DNA from: CAZQCI01 sp964592255
Lineage (GTDB): Bacteria; UBA10199; SBBF01
Direction of reading: 5' to 3'
Length of the DNA stretch: 25,183 bases
NCBI GenBank assembly: GCA_964592255.1
Contig: CAZQCI010000022.1
Span: 1-25,183 of the forward strand
Position numbers and translations under genes: made by a program. The notes under the pieces are model-generated. The model made no database searches. It was not told the DNA's origin and saw only the letters and a list, made by a program, of their open reading frames with translations. Shown here piece after piece: positions 1 through 8,400 of this stretch (its first letter is position 1; every line of letters starts with the position of its first letter).

Positions 1-1622
1 GATAAAATTTTTTGTCCTGGCCTGCTTTAATTTGTGTGTCGGCAATCACGGCTTGTTCCAATAACAATTGAGAGACGATGATGTCTCCACATATTTCCAA
101 AAAGGGTGTAGCAATCCATTGAGGTTTTTGAAAATCCCCTTTAAGCCCCCATTCGGCAAGGCTCATGGCTAAGGCGGATATTGTATCGAGTGCTTGGGAT
201 AGAAGTTCTATTTCGTGAGAGAGTAGGGTGTGTGTACGATTTTTTTCGATAAAATCTGTCAGGTCTGCATGTAACTCTTGGAATAACAGACCGCCTTTCA
301 TGGAAAGTTTGCGGGCAATCAAGTCAAGCGCTTGGATGCCNNNNNNNNNNTTTTGTGTCGCGCAAATATTGTTCGGCGGGATAATCGCAGATATAGCCAT
401 ACCCTCCAAAAACTTGAAGGACAGTTTCTGTGACTTTAAACCCTTGATCCGAGCAATAGGCCTTACAGATGGGGGTGAATAACTCCACCCGGTTTTGGGC
501 TTTTTCTTTTTCTTCATCATTCTCGGAGGCTCTTGCAATATCGGCTAAGTAAGCAGTTTTGTAGAGGAGGGCGCGAAGCCCTTCTACAGTGGATTTGCAA
601 TGCATCAAATTACGTCTGACGTCGGGGTAGTTAATAATGGCTCGTCCTTTTTGCTCCCGTTCTTTGGCATAATTTATCGCATGTTGTGTGGCCGTTGCGG
701 GAATGGCCAAACCTTGTAGCCCCACAAAAATACGGGCTTCATTCATCAACTGAAACATTTGGTTTAACCCTTCTTTTTGCTTGCCGACTAAGAAACCAAC
801 ACAGCGATTGTTTTCTCCAAAATTTAAAGCACATGTCGCTTGTCCTTTAATACCCAATTTATGTTCCACAGCCACACAGCTGACGTCATTGTCTTCCCCC
901 AAACTTCCATCTGGATTTACTTTTATTTTAGGGACAACAAACAATGAAATACCTTTGGTGCCAGGGGTATCGCCTTCAACGCGTGCAAGAACAAGATGGA
1001 TGATGTTTGGAGTAAAGTCATGATCCCCGCCGGAAATAAACATCTTACTTCCTTTAATTAAGAAAGTGCCGTCGCTTTGGGGAGAAGCTGTCGTTCTGAT
1101 GTCTCCTAAAGAACTTCCAGCCCACGGTTCAGTCAGGCACATGGTTCCGGCAAACTGGCCTTGATACATTTTTGCACAAAACATGTTGGTGAGCTGAGAA
1201 TCACCAAATACCTCAATCACATGAGCGGCGCCGCGAGTGAGTGCAGGGTACATGTTTAACGCATAATTAGCGCCCATGAAAAATTCGTTGGTTGCCAAAG
1301 AAATAATAAAAGGAAGATTTTGCCCGCCATAAGTTGGAGCCACATCCATCGCAATATAACCATTATCCGCATAAGCCTTAAAAGCTTCCTTGAAGCCTTT
1401 GGGAGTGTGGACTACGCCATCAACCAGTTTGCAGCCTTCTCGATCCCCCGTGTCATTAAGGGGGGCCATCACTTTTTGAGCAAATTTTAAAGATTCCTCG
1501 ACGACGAGCTGGTAAATCTCCTGGCTCTGGTCCGAGTACCGAGGCCTTTGGGAAAGCTCATTAGTTTTTAAAAATTCGTTGAGATTAAATAATACGTCTT
1601 CAATGTCGACAAGGTAGTTCAT
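1..1622 (-). CDS. Acyl-CoA dehydrogenase, DmdC-like long form; partial, interrupted by an assembly gap
   Basis: FAD-dependent dehydrogenase that would oxidise an acyl-CoA (or a 3-methylmercaptopropionyl-CoA-type substrate) to the enoyl-CoA. The N-terminus MNYLVDIEDVLFNLNEFLK is typical of the roughly 600-residue subfamily with an extra N-terminal cap and an extra C-terminal domain. The FAD/substrate motif CLTEPWAGSSLGDIRT is present, followed by GGYGYICDYP and YLRDTK. The N-run at 341-350 then interrupts the gene. On its far side the frame resumes as GIQALDLIARKLSMKGG and stays open to position 1, so the gene continues off the left edge. The two parts lie in different frames only because the gap is a ten-base placeholder. 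About 424 residues precede the gap and 113 follow it, so roughly 50 are missing at the C-terminus. No clear Shine-Dalgarno sequence precedes the ATG at 1622, but the N-terminus matches the family. The exact substrate cannot be told from sequence. Confidence 0.9.
341..350. other. Assembly gap (10 N) inside the acyl-CoA dehydrogenase gene
   Basis: A run of ten Ns separates codons for LRDTK from codons for GIQALDL. Family members carry about nine residues of the form I-x-x-I-Y-E-G-T-x at this place, so the real missing stretch is probably about 27 bases, not ten. That length would also restore the reading frame. The missing residues include the glutamate that is the catalytic base in the acyl-CoA dehydrogenase family. 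Confidence 0.9.
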
Positions 1623-1634
1623 ATTTTATCGATA

Positions 1635-1648
1635 TGATAATTTTATCA
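1635..1648. promoter_or_regulatory. Short inverted repeat upstream of the acyl-CoA dehydrogenase
   Basis: TGATAA-TT-TTATCA is a 6-base inverted repeat with a 2-base spacer, 13 to 26 bases upstream of the dehydrogenase ATG. It could be an operator for a local regulator. In such AT-rich DNA it could equally be chance. No regulator gene is visible nearby. Confidence 0.2.
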
Positions 1649-1748
1649 AAAAAGTGTCAAATTATTTATGGAAAAACGATAGTATCTTAGGAAGTTAAAT
1701 TTAAGAGATGCAGAACTATTGAGGTTTTGGCCTTTATTTTGCTGAGAA

Positions 1749-4700
1749 ATGGACATGGGTTTAAAAGGAATCACAGCTAATCCGTTTGAAAAACTCTTTT
1801 CTTCCAGAGAAGGGGATAAAACCAATCAAATTACCGATGCGGAAAAAGAGGAATTTCTTTCTCATTACACCCCTAATAACCAAGACCTGGTTACTGTGCT
1901 TGATGCGTTGCAAAGTCCAGAAAACGAAGGGGGACTTTTAAGCCAGGAAGAAGTGGCTTTGATTGAAGCGATGGAAGGCGGCCGCGATTTTTTAGCCGAC
2001 GTGGCGGCCCATCCGTTTAATTGGAATCAGATTTCTATCTTTGCCCCGCCCTCAGAAGGGGGACAAGATTACGGGTCTTTTGGGCATAAAATTAAAATGG
2101 GTTTAGATGATTTGGCAACTCATACGGGCATTCAGACCAACTATTCTCCCTCAATCTTCAACGAAAACTTGGAATCAGCAGATTATATTTTTCTCTCCGG
2201 AATTGCCGAAGGAAAATACAATTCCATTTTTGCTAAACTTCATGACGATTATGGGATTAGCCGCCTTAGTCTTAAAAGTTTAGTTTATGCGGCTTCTCAA
2301 TTGCAAACGGAATGGTCCTGGGCTGATCCTCAATTAATCAAACCCTATGCTGACTTGGAACAGAATAGTCCGGAACAAGACACCCTTCTTGTTCTTGTCT
2401 CTAAGGAATTGGTTCTGCCGGATATTTCTTCGTGGAGTTCGGTTCAACAAGAAGTGGTACATCAATTATTAAATATGGGTATAAAAGATGTAGAACTAGA
2501 ACAGCTTTTGAAATTAGATCCAAGCCAGTTGCAACCTTATGTTGAAACAATTGTTTTTATTAAAACATTGTTTCCGGATTATGTTCCTAATAACCCAATC
2601 CGCGAGATCGAAAGATTTGTTCCTTTATCGGCAGAAGAAAAAACTATACTCACCCAACATGTAGGCAGCTTGCGTCAATTATATCCAACAGTTCCAGAAG
2701 CTTTTAGTTTCAAGGAAAATTTGAGGGATTTGGTTGAGGGAGAAAAAAAATACCCTGGATTTTTTGATGCGCTTTCTTTGTATGGTGGCATAGGGTTTGA
2801 TTTTTCAGCAGCCCATTCTTGGAATCTTATTAAGATTGTGGAGAAGCTAAAAGATTACGAGTCCAGTGGGGCCTTAGATATTTTTAAGCAGTGCAACCCA
2901 AATAAAACCTTAGTTAAGATTAGATTATCTGTTGATTTGAGTTTTTTGGATAAGATCCAAGATCCCTCTGTTCAATTATTTATTACAAAACTGTTGCAAA
3001 AAGTAACTGACCCCTTACAGAATATTTATTATTTTTCAGCGTTTGCCGATGGTGTCCCACTTGAAACGCTTAATCGGGCTCTCGATGCGAATCCTCCTAT
3101 TTATAATTTATGGAGTAGTGATGCGATATCGGATGAAGATATACAGAAGTGGAATGTTTTTTATGGGAATTTGTGCCGGGATTTTCCCTTAGGCCCCAGC
3201 CCATTTGCTGGCTTGAGCCTATTGGATAGAGACACTCTTCTTAAAAATGAATCAATTTATAAAAATAAATTTTACCAAAAATATTTTAACGAATATGCGA
3301 AAAGACTCGATCTTTCTTATGAAGAAGCTAGAACGCTGATTTTTTATGTGTCTGATCAGGTTCTGTTGACAGAGGAAGCCTATAATAAGGCAATGGCGCA
3401 TCTGGATTTTTTCCAGTCTTTACCCTCCGACCCTGCGGTACGGCTTCCTCTTTTTTTTACTTGTATCAGTTTGAATGACGCTGATTTTAAATTGGTTTCT
3501 TCTTTCAAAGAAAGAGGATTGCTGCAGAATCAATATCAGGCTTTAGATTTAATTTCCCTGGCTGCACAGTACCCTCAAATTATAGGTATGGATTCTTATG
3601 AACCTATTTTAAACAATATTGGTTTTTTTGCTGATCAAAATAAAATCGAGGCCAATTCAGGCTCCAGAATTGTTTATGCTGCTTCTTGGCCTCCAGAGGT
3701 GAGTGTGGAGGAATGTATTAATGCTCTTTCTCCTTATATTCCAAAACCGATCTCCATAAGTGAGTTGTTTTATTATGCGTCCTTTCAAGAAGAGCGTGAG
3801 GCTCTTAAAAGTCCCGAGTTTAGCAATTTTTTTAAGGAAGTATGTGGTCATTTACCTCAATTGAATCCGGATGCTCTAGATGTTCGCACCTTGGTAGCAA
3901 TTTATCTTCGGGAACCTGAAAAAAAAGCGCAATTACTCGATCCTAATTTTAGTAAAAATTGGGATGATTTTAATCGGCATGTTCAGGTGGCTAATATTGA
4001 TCAAAGACACCATTTGTCTTCGGCCTTATGGGGTTTGTATTATCCTTTACCGGAAGCAGGATGGGAAGGTTTTAACAGTTTTTGTAATCCAGCGGGGGGG
4101 TACCCTCTTGTTAATACTCCAGAAGTTTATCAAATGTATGTGTTGTATGAAACATCCGAAAAAGTCCGTGATGTTTTGAAACAACTTAAAGAAGACAAAG
4201 GTTATGGAGAAACACTTGTTTATGACAAGCCTGCTCTTGTAAGAACAGATAGTAATCGTTACACGGATCAGCGAACAACGTGGTATTATATTAATACAGT
4301 TTTGAAATTACGGATGATTTTATTGCGACAGGGTATAACTCCGGAGTTGCAGACTGATATGACCACTCATCTTTTAGAAGATGTGGACAACAAGAAAACA
4401 GAATTTGCAGGGACTTTTCATTTTGACCCGGAAACGGGAGCGATGTCCCTTCATAAAGGCCAATTATTGGTTTTAGGAGATGGTGAGGCTCATGACTTTG
4501 ATCCTTTGGCTCCTTACCAATTTATTAAATATCATCAACATGCTTTACTAGAGGATAATAGCCAACAAGCCGGTCCTAGTGTAGGTGAGGCAGATTTGGA
4601 GACAGCTGTAAAATTAAAAAATACGGCCATTGTTATTTCCACAGCAGGAAGAGAAAATAATAGGTTAAATTACAATATCGATTTTTATGGCTATGATCCA

Positions 4701-4766
4701 GAAATAGGTGGAGCAGGCGATGTGGTAATCGATATAACAGGTAAAACTTCTGCGGCGACAAAATAA
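1749..4766 (+). CDS. Large protein of unknown function with a C-terminal JAMM/MPN-like metalloprotease-like domain
   Basis: 1005 residues, not recognised as a whole. There is no signal peptide or membrane segment, so it is probably cytoplasmic or exported by another route. Residues about 16-70 contain two weak EF-hand-like stretches (GDKTNQITDAEKEEF and ENEGGLLSQEE), too degenerate to call calcium binding. Residues about 150-870 look mainly helical with no clear family. The last 130 residues fit the JAB/JAMM pattern: a helix leading to E885-F-A-G, strands, then H929-Q-H931, and P943-S944 followed by E947 and D949, then a strand NTAIVIST. In JAMM proteases E, HxH and S-x-x-D bind and activate zinc. 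Here the HxH-to-Ser spacing is longer than usual (12 residues) and the aspartate position is ambiguous. The start could be ATG 1749 or ATG 1755. The gene ends 10 bases from the convergent gene at 4777-5313. The domain assignment is inference from motif order. Confidence 0.6.
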   Translation: MDMGLKGITANPFEKLFSSREGDKTNQITDAEKEEFLSHYTPNNQDLVTVLDALQSPENEGGLLSQEEVALIEAMEGGRDFLADVAAHPFNWNQISIFAPPSEGGQDYGSFGHKIKMGLDDLATHTGIQTNYSPSIFNENLESADYIFLSGIAEGKYNSIFAKLHDDYGISRLSLKSLVYAASQLQTEWSWADPQLIKPYADLEQNSPEQDTLLVLVSKELVLPDISSWSSVQQEVVHQLLNMGIKDVELEQLLKLDPSQLQPYVETIVFIKTLFPDYVPNNPIREIERFVPLSAEEKTILTQHVGSLRQLYPTVPEAFSFKENLRDLVEGEKKYPGFFDALSLYGGIGFDFSAAHSWNLIKIVEKLKDYESSGALDIFKQCNPNKTLVKIRLSVDLSFLDKIQDPSVQLFITKLLQKVTDPLQNIYYFSAFADGVPLETLNRALDANPPIYNLWSSDAISDEDIQKWNVFYGNLCRDFPLGPSPFAGLSLLDRDTLLKNESIYKNKFYQKYFNEYAKRLDLSYEEARTLIFYVSDQVLLTEEAYNKAMAHLDFFQSLPSDPAVRLPLFFTCISLNDADFKLVSSFKERGLLQNQYQALDLISLAAQYPQIIGMDSYEPILNNIGFFADQNKIEANSGSRIVYAASWPPEVSVEECINALSPYIPKPISISELFYYASFQEEREALKSPEFSNFFKEVCGHLPQLNPDALDVRTLVAIYLREPEKKAQLLDPNFSKNWDDFNRHVQVANIDQRHHLSSALWGLYYPLPEAGWEGFNSFCNPAGGYPLVNTPEVYQMYVLYETSEKVRDVLKQLKEDKGYGETLVYDKPALVRTDSNRYTDQRTTWYYINTVLKLRMILLRQGITPELQTDMTTHLLEDVDNKKTEFAGTFHFDPETGAMSLHKGQLLVLGDGEAHDFDPLAPYQFIKYHQHALLEDNSQQAGPSVGEADLETAVKLKNTAIVISTAGRENNRLNYNIDFYGYDPEIGGAGDVVIDITGKTSAATK

Positions 4767-4776
4767 ATTAACAATA

Positions 4777-5313
4777 TTATAAGTTAAATTTAAATCCACC
4801 AACAACTGACACTGAAGTTTCATCCGTGGCCGGTGTGCGGATGGCTTCAGCGGCACCTTGCAGAGCGAGTGTGTCGGAGAGGGGGATTGTTAATACATCC
4901 CTTGTTGCTACGCCTTTATTGTCTTCTGGATAAATCGGAATGATTGCGAAAACCCCACCTACAAATATAGCGTGATCTCCTTTATATTCTACGTTCACTC
5001 CTGGAACCACTTTTAGAGTAGGGGCTGTCGGCTCGGGAAGGAGTTGGGTCTTCATGGCTAAGCCTGCGACGCCAATAACAGAAAAAGCTGTTTTGGGAAT
5101 GGTTAGCTTGTAACTGACATTGGGTGCGATAATGATTTTTCCCTGTTCTTTAGCCCAGTCTTGTACATTGATGACTCTAACACCTCCTCCAACGTGTTCG
5201 CCTGAAGCGGGGGGTAGTCCTAAAATAAGTTCTTCTTGAGCAAAATCGATTTTTTGTTCTGTTTGATTATTATAAACACCAACTCCGGCTAAAGCAGAAA
5301 TATTGGGGGCCAT
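4777..5313 (-). CDS. Hypothetical protein, beta-rich
   Basis: 178 residues, family not recognised. The ATG at 5313 is preceded by AAAGGA at good Shine-Dalgarno distance, which supports it as a real gene. The sequence alternates hydrophobic and polar residues in many short strands (for example GKIIIAPNVSYKLTIP, HAIFVGGVFAIIPIYP, SVSVVGGFKFNL) and has several Gly-Val runs. This resembles a small beta-barrel or beta-sandwich. The end with Phe and hydrophobic residues is reminiscent of outer-membrane strands, but no signal peptide is visible. It lies between the two giant genes, convergent with the 1005-residue gene and divergent from the 1805-residue gene, sharing a 186-base intergenic region with the latter. 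Function unknown. Confidence 0.6.
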   Translation of the reverse strand: MAPNISALAGVGVYNNQTEQKIDFAQEELILGLPPASGEHVGGGVRVINVQDWAKEQGKIIIAPNVSYKLTIPKTAFSVIGVAGLAMKTQLLPEPTAPTLKVVPGVNVEYKGDHAIFVGGVFAIIPIYPEDNKGVATRDVLTIPLSDTLALQGAAEAIRTPATDETSVSVVGGFKFNL

Positions 5314-5499
5314 AAGGTCCTTTCATGAAAAATGGATGACAAAAATAATTGGTTTATCGGAAGTAGTGTAAAAATGTTGTCAATTTTTTTAATTATTTTT
5401 AATAGAGCCAAAATATTGGAAAAATCTCTTTTATTTAAGGCAACTTTTCGTTCTTACAGTCGATAAAGAGTCATCATTTCAAAAGGATGACTTATTTTT

Positions 5500-8400
5500 A
5501 TGGCTGGTATTGTTGACCCCAAAGCACCTGTTGTTCCGGCGTCTTCCATTGGTGAGCCTCAAGATGTTACTAATTCTGCCAAAGAGGAGGTAGCAGGAAG
5601 TGGCCCTGTTAGTTCGAGTGCAGCGGCAGCATGGGTTCATTTTTTAGATGGCAGACGTGTTATTCCTTCTACGCCAAATCCAGCAGATCAAACTTACAGT
5701 TTTGTTTTGGAAGAAGTTCAAGGCTTGGTTTTAGCGGCTCTTGATTATAAAGCTCTGCATCCGGACTATTCGTTTCAGCCTTCTGATTTAATATCAAAAG
5801 ATGCGTGGGATGTTTTACGTGCTGGTTTAGAATCTCGGCGTACAAACCCTATTTCTCGTTCCAGTATCACATCTTCCATTTTTCAAGGAGGAGAGCCTCA
5901 TCGATTTGTTGTTGAAGGGGTTGTGAATGGTTTTGATTATTCTTCTCCCGATAGTCCGGTTGCGGTTACTGTTGAAGATGGTTTTTTAGAAATTTGGGAT
6001 TGGGGATCAGGCATGAGTGCAGGAAATATGGCAACTCATTTGCTTATTTCTCGTTTGTCCGGAGAGCGTGAAGGAAAAACAGGTCGATTTGGTATAGGAT
6101 TTAACACAGCTTTTCGTTATTTGGTTGATCCTCGTTGGAATGGACGTGGCAATTGGCGGGAGCATTTGATCCCCAATGCCGTCGTTGAAGTTGTGAGCCG
6201 GCAAGAAGGAATGAATGGAGCTGTCCGTGCTTTGTATTGGGTTGAAGATGGAGATATCCGGTATAGTTTAGAACCAGTTTTAGATAATGATTTTACGACG
6301 GTGATGGGGGAGCGATCCGGAACACGAGTGCGTGTGTGGTCGTCATCTATTTCTAAAGCCGATGTTTTAAAAGAAGTGGATGACAATTTGGATTATTGTG
6401 ACAGGCCGTTAATTATTAATGGTGGTACTAGGGTGCGCCCCCAGCCTGAGCAAACTTATCAAGTGGCGTATGGGGATGGAAAAGAAGCACTTATTGAGTT
6501 TGTACCTTCGTCTCAAACAAAAGGGCGTCGTGGTTTAGTTGTTAAAGTAGGAGATGTTCTCACCATTGAACGGCATGCAGCCCTTGAAGGCAGTAATACT
6601 TATGATGGGGAAGTGGTCATTACACTTCCTTTATCAACAGAATTAGTCCAAACCCGACAGACGGTCCATGTGGATGATGATGTTAAAGATCTTTTCAGAA
6701 AGATGATGGATCCGGAAGTAATTTCTACATCTCTTCCTTTTTTGAATACACTCGGTATTTGGGCCGAAGCCATAGAGCGTGACGGCCGAAATCACAGTTC
6801 CGCCACTATTGATGAACCCCATAGTTTAAAGGATATGATGGCTCAAACTGTAGAGAAACAGTTTGAAGGGATGCGTTTATATCCGGACCGGGGTTATTTT
6901 AAAGAAGCCGGCTTTGACAATCGCGTTAATCCTCATATTTATTCCATGGGTAACTTTAGTCATTTTGCTCATGCAGCGTCTCAAGATTTACGTCCTCGTA
7001 GTGCTTATAATGGCATGGGCGATTCAATGGCGATGCGGATTTTGATAAGCCCCGAATTAAACGGATTGCGATCATCTTACTATGATCGTGATTCGGGAGT
7101 GCTGTATCTTTCACAAGAAGCTTATGAGAGAAAAGCATTCCCTCAGTCTCGTGCCGCAGTTCTTAATTCAACAGCAGAAATTTCCGAACATCCTTATTAC
7201 ACAGTGGCTAAAGGCAGAAGGTTGCGGAACTCCGGTCCAATTGAACAAGTAGCTGTCGGTACAAACTCTCAAGTTAATGATTTACGGCAAATTGGTCAGT
7301 TTATAAGAGATAATGGTTTAGAGTTTGATCAACTATTAGTGCCGTTTCATTCCTCTCCCTATCGTGTTGATTATGAAAAAGAGAAGGAAGAAATTATAGG
7401 CTCCCTTCCTCCGGAGGCTGAAGAATTAAAGGGCCTACTAGGAAGATTACATATTAGAAGTCAAAGCATAGGTACAAATTTGCTTCTTTTTTGTTGTGAG
7501 GTGCCACATGAAGGGGAGGATAGCTTAGTGCTACTGTGTTGGGATCGTAGCCAAAGTAGGCTTACAAGAATAGGGCCTTATTATAATATTGAGTATGCTC
7601 CTCTATCAGATACCCAGGTGTTATTTTCTAAATCACATCAGCTTAGTGAGTCTATGGATTTATGCTTATGGGATTTGCAGGACAATATGGCACGGCACAT
7701 CTCTCCAAAAGGTTCTTCTATTTCTTACGATCGTCTGGAGATTCTGAAAGATGCAGGCCAGGCCGTACTTTTGCAAGCCCGTGATTCTATTTATTTGTCC
7801 CATCTTGAACTTTGGACTCCAGAGACAGGTCTCATCTCCATTACGGATAGTTCTTTTGTAGAAATGGACGAAATTTATAGCATTGGTGATGGGTTTGCTT
7901 TTGTCACAGGTCAAAAGAGTGAGGGGGAATATGTTGTCGCTCTTTTTGATTTATCAACTCGGACGCTAGAGCCCCTTTTCTCAACTGATGTTTGGTATTT
8001 GCAAGGCAGGGGTAGGTTAGGCGAACAGAGCGTGAGATTTGTCATGGGTTTGCACGATGGACTTCGGAGTGTTTCTTTGGCTGATCTAAAAAAATTATTG
8101 GATCCCGATTTTCAGGACCGGATTAAACGTTTGCAAGATAAAGGAGCCTCTTTGCTTGGAAATATAGGGAGTGTTTATTTTTTGAGTGAAGATGGTTTTA
8201 ATAGATTAATCGACAGTCGCTATTTTAATCTTTGGAGCCCTAAAATTACCACGGCTGTTACAGGTCGTGCCTTTGAACGTTTTGTTGCGAGCGAGCCGGA
8301 GGAGCGCATAGCCAATATTCTTGAGTTGACGGGGAAATATTTTGTAGAAGGGATGGACGAAGAGGTGTTTTTTTCCCGTTTAAAAAGGGTGTATGATTCT

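Noticed and set aside
1796..1960. EF-hand pair at the N-terminus of the 1005-residue protein
   Set aside because: The loops lack the full set of Asp/Asn ligands; only the general spacing and closing Glu fit. Mentioned in the gene entry but not claimed.
4768..4787. TTAAC / GTTAA inverted repeat between convergent genes
   Set aside because: Five base pairs of mostly A-T with a 10-base loop is expected by chance in AT-rich DNA and is too weak for a terminator.
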